Positions 31,448-43,184 of a DNA stretch of 64,000 nucleotides are shown here, in pieces; position 1 is the stretch's first letter; each line of letters starts with the position of its first letter. The position numbers and the translations under genes were made by a program. Where the stretch lies: contig CAUWAG010000012.1 of assembly GCA_963556695.1 (NCBI GenBank), positions 3,224,001 to 3,288,000 on the forward strand, in the 5' to 3' direction. A model generated the notes under the pieces. It was not told the origin of the DNA. It did no database searches and worked only from the letters and a program-made list of their open reading frames with translations. Source of the stretch: Anthostomella pinea. Taxonomy: Eukaryota > Ascomycota > Sordariomycetes > Xylariales > Xylariaceae.

Positions 31448-32087
31448 TGGCTGAGAATGTGGGAGCGCCCTGTGGTGCCGGACTCACGAAGGTTTCCAGG
31501 GGCAAGGGGGCGAGCGCCTGCACAGCATGCTACCAATAGCTGAGCCATAGCACCCAAGTAACGTAGCGTGCGGATGGAATATATTTATATGATCACCTGA
31601 AATAAGCAAGTCCTAGCTTGCAGCCACCTGAATAACCACTGGATTGCTGCTTATTCCGCTGAAGCGAAGCACTGGACAACCTGTTTACCTACTTCAGGCT
31701 CGTAGTAGACCAGGTAATGTATTAGTCCCATAGCACTTAGAAGAGTTCAATTTGTAGCACAATATAATCATTGCAGAGATTTGAGAACTCGTTCTGTCTG
31801 GCGTTGTGCTCAGGCACCTGAGGACCGAGGTGGAAGATAGTACGAAAAGGGGCCCACGGATATGGAAACACAGCTGGCTGCCAGGTGGAGCCAGCTGCTC
31901 AGGCCTGCAGTAGGACTGTGCTCAAGCTTCAAAATTTTGAGCTTGCCCAGAAGCCAGCCACTTTCGCCTTGCAGCGGCACCGCCATTGCACATCATATTT
32001 GTCGCACGATTTCCCTGTCAACTAAGCAGGGCGAAGCTGCGAGCGAAAAGCCGCAAAGCCTGCATACTCACGGTTTCTCCGCACAGT
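31448..32087. other. intergenic
   Basis: About 640 bp between two plus-strand genes, holding the palindromic element at 31599-31657. The rest looks like trailer and promoter for the FHA gene. Confidence 0.55.
31599..31657. mobile_element. MITE-like palindromic element, copy 3
   Basis: A 59-bp element from GAAATAAGCA to TGCTTATTCC. Its right half (AACCACTGGATTGCTGCTTA) matches the copy at 35976-36036 over about 24 bp read in the opposite direction. Confidence 0.6.
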
Positions 32088-33017
32088 ATGGAGAAGAAAT
32101 TGTCCTCCCCCGACCGAAAGCATCGATCTCGCGACGGTAGCAGGGACGATTACGAACGCGACAAGCGCAACCGAGCCTCCCACCGCGACGCACATTCGAG
32201 ACACCAGGACAGGAAGAGATCGCGATCTCGAGACCATTCGAGAGAGCGGAAGCGACACAGACGTTCTCGATCCCCAGACGATTCGCGCCGGCGACGATCG
32301 CGCTCTCGAGACCGCGAGCGAGACAGCGAAAGGGCGCACAGAAGCAGACGACGTTCACGAGACCATGATGACAAACACAGCGATCGAGCCTCACACCGTC
32401 GTCGGGCGCGAGACGACGCCCACGACGACCAAGACAGGGGTGGCAAACAAATCGTGAAGCGCAGCGGACCTCTTCCCTCGCAAGACGTGTCCTTCGCCCT
32501 GACCACGGGGGAGGAGGCCCCCAAGCCCAAGGAGAAGCCCAATTTTGGGAACACGGGCTCTTTGGCGGCTGCCTCCAATGCGGTTACTCAAGCAGATGGT
32601 TCCACCATCGTCCTCAAGTACCATGAGCCGCCGGAAGCTCGAAAGCCGGCGCCAAAGGACCAGTGGAAGCTGTTTGTGTTCAAGGGAGACGAGATCATCG
32701 ACACGGTCCCGCTCAGCAGTCGCAGCTGTTGGTTGGTTGGCAGAGAACTGGCTGTGGTAGACATGGCGGCCGAACACCCCAGCATAAGTAAACAGCACGC
32801 GGTCATCCAGTTTCGCTACCTCGAGAAACGCAACGAGTATGGCGACAAGATTGGGAAGGTCAAGCCCTACCTCATCGACCTCGAAAGCGCCAATGGGACC
32901 ATGATCAACTCCAAGAAGGTGCCCGAGAGCCGGTACCTCGAACTAAGAGACAAGGATATGATTCAGTTTGGTCAGAGCACTAGGGAATATGTGCTGATGC
33001 TCGCACCGAAAGACTGA
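32088..33017 (+). CDS. pml1: FHA-domain pre-mRNA retention and splicing factor (Pml1/SNIP1 type)
   Basis: A single exon of 309 residues, ATG 32088 (MEKKLSSPDRKHR). The first 125 residues are an RS/RD/RE-rich low-complexity region typical of splicing factors (RSRSRDRERDSERAHRSR). A short link (KQIVKRSGPLPSQDVSFAL) leads to an FHA domain at about residues 195-305. It has WKLFVFKGDEIIDTVPLSSR, WLVGRE with the conserved Arg, HPSISKQHAVIQFR with the Ser/His phosphothreonine contact, and LESANGTMINSKKVPESRYL. This is the layout of Pml1/SNIP1/DAWDLE, which in yeast is the FHA subunit of the RES complex with Snu17 and Bud13 and acts on spliceosomal retention of unspliced RNA. An in-frame extension upstream lacks an ATG. 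Confidence 0.92.
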   Translation: MEKKLSSPDRKHRSRDGSRDDYERDKRNRASHRDAHSRHQDRKRSRSRDHSRERKRHRRSRSPDDSRRRRSRSRDRERDSERAHRSRRRSRDHDDKHSDRASHRRRARDDAHDDQDRGGKQIVKRSGPLPSQDVSFALTTGEEAPKPKEKPNFGNTGSLAAASNAVTQADGSTIVLKYHEPPEARKPAPKDQWKLFVFKGDEIIDTVPLSSRSCWLVGRELAVVDMAAEHPSISKQHAVIQFRYLEKRNEYGDKIGKVKPYLIDLESANGTMINSKKVPESRYLELRDKDMIQFGQSTREYVLMLAPKD

Positions 33018-35885
33018 AGCTGAGGCATCGTTTTCTAGACACCAGCTGGACTGGATCTAAGCCACCATTACTACGTCATATATCACAGAACGGTCTATGA
33101 TATCGTGCGCGCGGTCCAGGATCAGGCAGGGGAATAGGGCCTCGGTCCAGAAGTTCGGCACCAAGGTCACCAACATGAAGATGGGCACTTCCCTTTGAAC
33201 CGTCAGATGCGGCTCGACCTCATGGACGTCTCGCACTCGCAAATGTGGTCTCGACTTCGGCTTCCACCAACATTCGTATTCACAAGTAATGTGGCAACAC
33301 TCGATGTTGGCCTTCGGTAACCGCCCTGGTTCAGAGTCTCGTGCGACCCAGCCTTTCCCAGTACAGCGGACGTAAGGAGAAGTTTGTTCCAGGCCCCAGG
33401 CAAAACGGAATGCGCATACGAGGCCTGACCTGAAACACTGCCCCGCTGACTCATACCGACGTTAGCCTCGTCTTCTCGCCCGGATACCTCCCGGAATAAC
33501 TTGCCAATCTGTCGGGAAGCCTGTGACTTTCAATCGCTCACGTATCTGGGATGGTGATGTTTTTCTCCGGGGTATGCCAAGCGGTGATACTGTACACTGT
33601 TGGACACCAGTGACGTTCCACAGTGCTTCCCCATACTCGTCGTGTGATGGGATCGCTTAGGGCGAGAAGTCCCTGCAGATGCCCGGGGAATGGTGCGGTA
33701 GGGCGTGGTGGATGTGTAGCTTGTGACGAACAGACGGCAACCATTGGCCAGGCGCTCTCCCTGCTCTAACCGCCGGGTCGACGTCTTGCTTTATTTCGAT
33801 GTCATCCACACCACCACATGGATGACTGCGACCACGTTCTGTCCTGCGATGGATGGGCTTCGGGGAACATTCCGGTCACTTTCGTAATCCAAGTCAAGCG
33901 AGAATACCTTTCTTGTCATATGAGAGCATCGTGTTGTTGGTCGTTGGGTGGCGACTCGATCTGATCTGGCAGATCATGTTAAGCGCGTAAGGGAGGAGGG
34001 AAGAGGCCTGGAGCGTGCTCGATGGCACCTGAATGAGTGGAATAGAGGTGGCCGGAGGTAACCGGAGGTAGCCCGGAAGCTATCAAACCCGTTCCAAGTC
34101 ATGATCAAGTATGGGAGAAACGATAAACGAATCGATGCTATACAGATCATCAGTTGAAGCTTCTATGCGTTTGTTCCTGACTGCGCCGTAGGTACACTTC
34201 GATGCTACAGGCTACGAGCCTACGGCAGCGCGCCACACGCGGCTACGCCGCCAGGGGCCGCGATGGTCAGCGAACGGGGGTTTCCCGGCATTCCTCCCGC
34301 TGTGCATGACGCTATGCGGGCTGACGCGTCAGGCATCGAACCCCTATTAACGAATGATTCGAAGAATTCTCGAGGTCAGCTTCGGGTGTCAGTTCATGCA
34401 AATATAATCTCTAGGCACATATCTGCTTGATCTGCTCTGCCAGCCAGAACAGAATGAGCAACTCGGTATGATTAGAGTTAAGCTCGCCCTAATGCTGTGC
34501 CATAGCTGTGGTCGTGGAACAGTCAGCGTCCCAGTCACTGCAGCGCTTGGCCTAGCTGCCGGCGGCGAGGAAAAGCTTATTACCTACCCTGGCAAGTCGT
34601 CCATTCATGAATGGAATGACTGGAATCTAGACTACATCGAGGTTACCAACGACCAACCATCACCCAATATCGCCCCCTTTCGGCAATGTTAGGAGAATCA
34701 AGCTTCGGTACCTGTTCTGATATATGATATCTGATATCCCAGAGCTAAGAATAGGCAGTCACTAAAAACACCAAGGGGATGGATAGCAGCGGCTAGAATT
34801 CATGATCAGATTCCAATGTTGATTGACCGTCGCCGACATCTAACACAATCGAAGCCTCTTCGGCTAATGTCTCGGATCACCCTTCACACTTCACGTCACT
34901 AAGTTTAGTGACAGGTCGAATGCGAATATACCAGGTATGCACACCATACTCTCTATCGTCTGCACCATCACCAACAGTCAGGAACCTGACCATGGTATTG
35001 GCTCCCATAATGAGAGTGCAGGTGGTGTGCATCTCGGCATTTCTTCACATTATCTTACCACCCACCCCACCCCACCACCTTCATCAGGTATGGCGAGTGG
35101 GCCTCTGCCTCTGTGAGACACCCCGGATCAGAGTCATCCTTGCGCCTCTCCCGTGCCAGTCTGTCAGAGCAGGAGATAATACTTCGATAAACAAATCAAC
35201 AAATCTTGGACTATTCCTGGTATAGGTGGCCAGGGTGGGTGGCCTCAAGCATTAGGGGGATGGGTGACTAGGCCGAATGCCGCCTAGGTCGCTGCCTTGA
35301 AGGGGCTCAGCTGTCCCGCGGGCCCTCCATCACCAGATTCGCCTCTCCACATCAGATACAGCCCCCGTGATGTGACGCAGCTTTCCCTGTCTGCCCTTCA
35401 CCACAACCACAACCACAACCGCAACCACACCTTCGCATCCGTCGCACTGCCTGTGTGTGTGTATCTCTCTCGGTACGATGTGACTAGGTTGTCCAACCAG
35501 CCCACAGCTACAGCTGCCATCGTGCCCGAATACATGACACCGCCGTCGAGTGAATCATCGGACACTGGATGCCGGTACCTCAGCCTGCCGTCTATGGAGC
35601 GCGAGCTGATCCTATGCGCCAGTGGCCAATATACCTGACCCAAGGACCTGCGGACGTATCTTTCTGCATGTGCCTGGCGAGCAAGTGCCTGCGCTTACCG
35701 ACGTGCGTCACACGCGACTGCGGCCTGCAGCAGACCCTGGCTCTTATATATAAGATAGCTCGAAGCCTCGACGGGCCACCACTCCCATCTGGACACTGAC
35801 TACCCAAGGAAGTATTATTGGAAAGCAAAGCGACGCGACTGACGAGAGATCAAAGCCGTCTTTCTTCGTCTTGCCCATAGCAAGT
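33018..35885. other. long intergenic region
   Basis: About 2.9 kb without a gene I can support. Minus-strand frames near 33057-33454 have some coding look (for example FWTEALFPCLILDRAHDIID) but no start, family or continuity; they may be a gene remnant. A GC-rich knot lies at 34200-34330. The last 600 bp are probably promoter and leader of the NLR-like gene, with CCACAACCACAACCACAACC repeats near 35400. Confidence 0.5.
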
Positions 35886-38800
35886 ATGGTGAGTTCGAGC
35901 TTTTGCTTACCCTTCTTCGTCCGATGCATTATGCCTTACCTACCTAGCGAGGCTGTTGAGCAAATAACTTGCGGTGGTATAAGCAGCCATCCAGTGGTTT
36001 TGCCACTGAGTTTCCCCAGCATGGATTGCCTAATCCAGCTGCTTGCGCCAGTTATTTGTTCACCCACTCGCCCAGTTCCCGTCGCGTGTAGCTTGCTGAC
36101 TCCTCGCCATGCACAGGGCTCGATTAACAAGCAAATCTCGCGTTACGAAGCAACGGCCGTGTACACCCATCCCGATGCCGAAGTAGACATCGTCCTCGTC
36201 CACGGCTTGAACGGCGACCCCCAGAAGACGTGGACAGCCAAGAATGGCGTCTTCTGGCCCGCCGACCTGCTCCCGACGTCCCTGAGGGAAGCCCGCGCCA
36301 ACGTGCTCGTCTACGGATACAATGCCGACGTCTACTCGAAGAAGTACGGCACGAGCCCCAGCGACAACTTCATATACATGCATGCCCAGACGCTGGTGAC
36401 ATCGCTCACCCACTACCGCAAGGACGAGCTGTCGTCGCGCAACCCCATCATATGGGTCGTCCACAGCCTGGGCGGCATCCTGCTGAAGAGAGCGTTGCTG
36501 TACTCGAACGACCTCCGGACATCACAGCACGAGGATTATCGCTCGATATACGTATCCACATACGGCGTCATCTTCCTGGGCACGCCGCACACAGGCTCCG
36601 ACGTGGCGACATGGGGCACCGTACTGCAGGCCATGTCAGACGCCGTCGTGCCCAAGTCGTTCTTCCAGTCGGAATCCGTGCTGCTCCGGACGCTCAAGCG
36701 GGACAACGAGACGCTGCAGAACATCAACAGCCACTTCCTCGACATCTACCAGCGTTTCAAGATCCTCATGGCGCACGAGAACCACAAGACGGACCTCAAG
36801 GGCACCAAGATGCTCGTCGTCGACGCCAACTCGGCCAGCCCGCAGCTGCCGGGCGTGACGTATTACGCTATCGAGGCAACGCACTCGGGCATGTGCAAGT
36901 TCGACGGCAAGAATGCGCCGGGCTACAGGACCGTTGCGATAGCCATTCGGGAGTGGGTGATGGATGCGTCAGACGTCATCGCGACTCGCTGGCGCGTCGA
37001 GGAAGATGAGAAGCTGGCACGCGCGAAGCACGAGATTGAAGAGAGAATGAAGCCTTGGGTACGTGGACCTCCCGAACTCCTGGTCCTCGCCGACCGAGTG
37101 GTTGAAGGAGAAAAACTGCATAAACACCTGGATTAAGCAACGGATCATGGGGAAACCCAGTGGGATAACATCCAGGAGGCTGCTTATTCCATTTTTCATA
37201 TTCTTCAGCGGCCTGTTTGATCGAGACCAGACACTAATACTACTCACTGTCTAGATCAACTCCCAGAGATTGCAGTCAAGTCAAGGATCCAGTAGGTTGC
37301 AGCCATACCCCCCGTCTGATAGTTCGAAGGAACAGGCCTATGATCGGCTTCTTGGGCATGCTGTTCAAGATGTGCAGTTTCCAGTGCAGTTTCCATTCGA
37401 GATAGAGGAAATGGAAGACGAAAAGACCACGGGCGCGCTGGCGCGCTGATTGATGATCGAGGATTCCAGGCTGATTTTCCCGTTTTCTGTAGTTCCGCAG
37501 CAAAATAATGAGACTACTTTACCCCCATCGCAAGACACTACTTCGAAAATCGATAACCAGTCTAGGCCACTCCTCCCTGAGCCACCAGAAGCGCCTAATC
37601 CTGAAGAGGCCGAAGAGTCGTTCCCTTCGCAGCAATCCAAGTCTGACCATGATTCGTCCCGAGAACCGATATTCGTCAAACCGACTGTCTTCCGGCCAAA
37701 CACGCATTTCAAGGGCCGCGAGAGGGAGTTGAAGACGCTGCACAAGATGCTGATGGATCGCCAGCGTAGGTCGGTAGGCACCTCGTCAGTCCTGATCCAA
37801 AGCATGCCTGGCGGCGGGAAAAGCCATCTGGCGCGGCAGTACGTCTTCAAGCACAAGTACGACTATCCCGGCGGCATCTTCTGGATAAGGGCCAAGTCCA
37901 TACAGGAACTAGAGTACGGCTACTGGGACATAGCAAAGACAGCCGGCCTGGGCGACAACACGAACAGACCGGAGCAGAATGGCTTCAACGACAGCCGTGC
38001 CATGATCAAGGCCGTTCAGGCCTGGCTGAGCGGCACCGACGACTGGCTGCTCGTGCTGGATGGCATCCATTTCGACCTGCCCGACCTCCAGCATTACATC
38101 CCGTTCGCCAAGCACACCAGCATCATCTACACATCTACCGAACGGACACCGGGCGAAGACTACCAATTCGACAACCCGCAGGTGATCGCCCTGGACTCAC
38201 TCTCCAAACGCGAAGCCCAAGAACTTTTATTCGAGGAGATGGGCAAGAAGCAGCCCTGGACGCAGGACGACCTCAGACGAGCGGAGGAGCTTGTGGAGCT
38301 GATGGATCGCTTGCCGCTGATGATTCACGTCTCGGCGCTGCACTTGAAGGCTACACGGGAGCCGCTGGCGAAGTATATGAGGTCCTACCGGAGCAGACCG
38401 AAGGTGGGCAATTTGCCGGCTTATCGGGCGGTGAGAGAGCAGCTGGAGCATCGGGGCGCTGTGGCTGCGCTCAATTTGATGTCGATTTTGGCGTTCTTTG
38501 GCACGCATATTCCGGTGGAGATGATCGTGTTAGGTAAGTTCGGACTCCAGAATGCAGCCAACATGCACACGGGTGTCGGTGGTGGTGGCATGAGCACCCT
38601 GCTTATGGGCTCGGTGTATCACGATGACAACTGCTTACAAAACTATTGCAGGTGCTAAAGCGCTGGACAAGCGGACACCAGTCAAATCGACGGACCCTGA
38701 GACACGCAGGACTTCGTTGAACAGCACGTTCAAGATCCTCATCGCGTTCGCCCTTATCGAGCGAAATGAGAACACCGAGGCCGCTTCAGCAGCAAGTTCG

Positions 38801-41524
38801 CGCAGCACACGCAGCGTTGACATGGGCCAGGACAACCTGGATATCCTCAGGATACATGGAATCGTCCAAGCATTCTTCGTCGACGTCCTGGCCGAGGAGA
38901 AGGACGCCCCATTCTACCTTGAGCGAGCGACGGCTGTGTTTTGCCAAGCCTTCGATGCGAGTGATCGCCGAGTCGAAGAGGATCCCCAGACTGGCATGCC
39001 CGAGGACTTTCGGCGGTTACTGATCCACGGCAAACGGTTGTTGACACATATAGATCGGTTCGAGAGAAGATCGCCGGACCTCACGAGATGCCGCGAGCTC
39101 CTCGAGCGCAGGCTGGAGACAATACAGGACCGGATTGACCAACTGACGAGGAGAGTGGCAGACGCTGCCAACCAAGGGTCCGCAGAAGTATTTCTATCAG
39201 TGTTCGAGAGAACGAACAGTTTGTCAGAGGCAGATTCTAGCACTCCGCCAAGCAATAGCAGTCTGATCGAGAATTACATGCTGGATGAAGCCAGTCCGTT
39301 GGAATCGCCGGCGATCTACAGTCCAACCGACCACAATCCTTACCATTGGCACATTACTTACCCCCATGGCGAGCCTTACACAGCCGGGGACGACCTGGAG
39401 AGGTCGAGGACAGTAACGCCGCAGCCCGCTCCAACAGAGATCTTCGAGTCGATAACAATGCCTGACGATGATGAGACCACGCGGAAGGTATTCGGGCCCA
39501 ATCACCGCACCGTCAGGAGGCACGCTGAGCGACGCTACCGTGACCATGCTGGCTCCTGGAGAGCGTCTCCACAGATTGTCAGTGACCCGCGCGTTAGCAT
39601 CAGTCGCGAGACGGCTAAGGGGATCATCAACCCGTCGATGGTGCAGCAAAGTGGCGGACCACACTCGTCGAGCGATAGTGGGCCAACTGCCGCAAGTGAA
39701 GCAGAGCTCAGCCTGAACCAGATCAAGCGAGGGTCGCCCTCTCAGAGAGCAAGCACCAGCATGCCCGACACCAGCGCTCCCGTGAATGTACGGCCGAGGC
39801 TCATTATGGGAAGGACCTCGTACGCGAATCCCAAGACTGAAGAGGCCACTGGCGATGATCATCCGGTCACGCCGACGTTCTCGTATCCCGCGCCGTCGTC
39901 CAAGGATGCTGCTGCGACGATCATGCGTCTTAAAGGGACAGACCGTCCGGTTGCAAGTGTGGACGGCCTTGCGCCGATCAAGGTATCGAGTCCGCTCACT
40001 GCAGATCCGTTGACCACCGGGTCGCTACCACGACCACGGCGTCCTTCTGCTGTAGTACGGTATCCGAGCACTGAGTCGCTCCCACGGCGTCCTTCCAGCG
40101 TACTACGATATCCCGTGAACGAAGGAGAGATCACTCTTGACCGAGCAGCAAGACCACCCTCTCGACCGCCATCGGGGCCACCGTCGAGACCTTTATCCAG
40201 GCCATCCTCAGCGCATCTCTCCCGAACAGCCAGGTCCAGTCCCTCCCAGCCCACCGGCCCCTTCCGACCACCCCCCATCCCCGTCGAGGTGAACACCTCC
40301 AGCAGCCTGCGCTCCCCACCCTTGCCCGACTCCCGGTACTGGACGGAGTCCCATGGCCGTGTCCTGCCCCCCGGTTACGCCATCGACGAGGACGACGAGT
40401 ACATGACGCACTCGCTGCCCTATCCCAACCCGCCGTACCCGCACACGGTGCCCATGCCGCCGCCCGACGGCTTCAACATGGCCATGCCCGACCACCACCC
40501 TGCCCCCTGGGTCGCGTCGCCGAATCTGCACCCGCAGGGCTACTCCTCGCAGCCCATGTCCCGCGATCCGAGCCACCAGTCTAGTGCTAGTCACGGATCT
40601 AACCGCTCGCAGTCGTCGCATCTGCGGCAGAGCCAAACCCATGGCAGTAACCACAGCCCGCCAATGCATATGCCGATCCCTATGCCCAATTCGTACTACA
40701 CGCAGACGCACCCCCAGAGCCACAGCCACAGCGCCTCCCCCGCTTCCCAGGTGCAGATAATGCAGCGTCCGCGCTCGCGGCGCCCGAGCATGGTGGAAAC
40801 AGAACCCAGTCCGCGCCTCGCGCCTCTTGAGTTTGACCCCGTGGTCACGAGTTATCAGCTTTATAACGAGAGTGCGAGGGGCCGAAACCCGGGGGTCTCC
40901 GCTACTGCCACGCCTGCGACTGCGATTGGGGGAAGCGAGACCGAGAAGCCGGGACCTGGTGTGGGCGGCAGTATGCACCCCTCCGCCTCGTCCCCGGGCT
41001 TCTTCCTGTCCCGGTTCCGGTCGTTTAAGGGGAGTCGCAGTCGACGGCATCGCCGGGCTGAGTCTGCGGGCGGACGGCGTGATTATGGGGTTTCGGCTGA
41101 AGAGGAGGACGGGGAGAGCGAAGGGGCTGGGGGGAAGGCTAGGGGGGAGGAGAAGAATAGGGAGAAGAGCAGAGAGAAGAGCAAAGATAAGGGAGAGAGA
41201 AAGAGCGCGGGGAGTCCGGATCCCGCCCCCGCCCTCGCCCCTGGCGCAGGGGAGGAGATGGCGCGCTCGGGCTCTGGCTCGGGCTCGGGCGGCATACGTC
41301 TAGCTGACGGCCGCGTAGTCGAGTTCGGGTCGCCGCCGCTGGATGCGGCAGTTGCGGCCGCGGAGGTCGAGAGGCGGAAGAGTCACAGTGCGAGTCCGGG
41401 GTCTCGGTTTGGGTTTGGGGGAGGGAGGCGGGGCAGTGCTATTTCTACTAGGAACGGGAGTGGAAATGGAAATGTAGGTGGAGATGTTGGGCTGGGGATT
41501 TTGCAGCAGGGGAGGGATTCGTGA
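35886..41524 (+). CDS. NLR-like protein: alpha/beta-hydrolase (SesB-like), NB-ARC, long disordered tail
   Basis: About 1,616 residues. Best model: the ATG alone in exon 1 (35886-35888), then 36117-37058, 37501-38533 and 38652-41524; all phases agree. Residues 20-300 form an alpha/beta-hydrolase with the oxyanion motif VLVHGLNGDPQKTW, the nucleophile elbow VVHSLGGILLK, IFLGTPHTGSD and ATHSGMCKF with the likely His. This resembles the SesB-like N-terminal domains of fungal NLRs. NB-ARC follows: FKGRERELKTLHKML, P-loop SMPGGGKSHLARQYV, WLLVLDGIHFD as Walker B, then TSTERTPG and LMDRLPLMIHVSALHL. No TPR, ankyrin or WD repeats follow. A helical part to about residue 840 gives way to about 750 Ser/Pro/Arg-rich disordered residues. 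Fungal NLRs with such domains act in heterokaryon incompatibility or innate-type sensing. That role is inferred. Confidence 0.85.
35976..36036. mobile_element. MITE-like palindromic element in NLR intron 1, copy 4
   Basis: A 61-bp element from GGTATAAGCA to TGCCTAATCC inside the 228-bp first intron. Read in reverse complement it aligns along its whole length with the 61-bp element in intron 2 of the same gene. Confidence 0.65.
37130..37190. mobile_element. MITE-like palindromic element in NLR intron 2, copy 5
   Basis: A 61-bp element from GGATTAAGCA to TGCTTATTCC, sharing GGGGAAACYCAGTGG and GGCTGCTTATNCC with copy 4. It lies 70 bp after the intron 2 donor. Confidence 0.65.
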
Positions 41525-43184
41525 TTTGGGGTTTTGTGGAATTATTGGAGTGACCATACTGGGATGAGCACACTGGGATGAGCATTGAGATTGGAATGGA
41601 CTGTCTTGGTCGGGGTGCTTAGGCTGGGGTGCTTATTCCACGTCGACGAGATATCGAGGTCCGCGATTGGAAACAGGGGGGAGGTGGCTGTCACGAATAC
41701 TGAGGGGGCTGGTGGTGTTTCTTTTGTTCCAACTCTTGTTTGGTCTTGTATAGTGGTACCATGGGTTTGCATCTGCATCTTGGATATGGGAAAACTATAG
41801 GTACGCTGTATTGCATATTTGGTATCTTGTTTCTTTCTCTTTCTTCCTCTTTGCGTGGCATCATATATAGGTAGAGATTGAAACAGGATGTGAGCGAGTT
41901 TGGAATTCCAAGGCAGCAAGATCTTGTCTTGGTGGCAGAGAGGGTCAGTTCTGTATCTATATCGTCATATAAGTCCTGATATGAGCAAAACTTGTCAGGC
42001 AGCAGAACCCCCGCGTGTCTCTCGATTTGATTCGGCGTACTTTGCACGAGAAAAATCCAATGGGTTCTCGGAGGTGTTATTTCTGGCCTCCATACTAGAC
42101 ACAGGTCTTTCTTTTAGCAAAGTGTTTGGCTTTCCTGGATTGGCTTTGGATAGAGTGGTGGTTTGAGTCGGGGTTGTTACACCTCTTTCAATTCTACTTT
42201 GAGTCACTGGTCACTTGCAGTAGTTTTCCAATTTCTTTTGTAGCTGCTGTGAGTGCATGGTGGTAAGTCAAAGCTTTGTCCTGTTTTCTCTTTTTGTCTA
42301 TTTCTGGGTCGTGATAAACTACGACCCCCCTTATCTACTACCTAGCACAATAATTCCGACATATCCAGGCCTATGATCCAGTCCCATTTTGGTTCTGGGC
42401 TCATCTATATCGGGAAAGTGGCCAAGTCCGGCACGTAGACGCAATCCCCTACGCTCGTTGCCTCAGCCAAGCAAAAGACCAGAATCGATACTGGGCAGCA
42501 GCACCACCACCTCGTCTTCCCATTATCTGCAATAGCATTCAGGTGGGTTGTGCCCATGCCGGTGGAAGTAGTGAAAATTATGTTGCTCCGGGTGCTAGCT
42601 GGCTGCTGTGGAATTGTGAGAGGGGATGAAGGCTGAACAGCTTGTTGCTGGGAAAGAATGGGTAAAATTATCAGCCAGTGCAGAGGCTGCAGTGCCAAAA
42701 TAGTTGCAGTGGTGCTCCCTCTGTGGCCTGCTCAAAACCCCAAGTGAATTCGCCGCGCATCTTCACCTGGGATCCTGAACTGTACACAGAAGATAGAAGG
42801 GCGGGTATATGAACTGCTGTATGCAGACAAGTTCCCGACCTTCGAGCTCTGTCTCAGAAGCTCGTATATCAGAAAAAAAACCGTAAAAAGAGGTGGGGAG
42901 GGGAATGGAGACCGTTGTCGATGGGCATACTATGATGCCCAACGTGGAGGTGAGCCACGCTGAGATTTGAAATGTCTGTGCGTGCAAGGCGGGCAAGGAT
43001 TTCTGCCATCAGTAACCACAGAGAGATCTCGGAATGGTACTCTTCCTTCTGCAGAATGAGAACGCCGTCCGTGTGGCCGTTACGACGAAGCCAAACAATT
43101 GTCATTTGTGTTCCCAGACTTCCATTTGCTCAGTCCAGGCACAGGCCACCATAGAATTATCGCGAGAGCCTGAGGTCTAGGCCC
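41525..43184. other. intergenic, tail-to-tail
   Basis: About 1.7 kb between the convergent ends of the NLR-like and 43.2-kb genes. It contains a degenerate palindromic element at 41561-41639; the rest shows no coding signal. Confidence 0.55.
41561..41639. mobile_element. MITE-like palindromic element, degenerate copy 6
   Basis: 79 bp from GGGATGAGCA to TGCTTATTCC, with an extra GGGATGAGCA and GGTGCTTA inside. The left end differs from the consensus by transitions. It lies about 40 bp after the NLR stop codon. Confidence 0.45.

Noticed and set aside
33057..33454. Minus-strand gene remnant upstream of the NLR
   Set aside because: Some coding look but no start, no family and no continuity; not enough to annotate.
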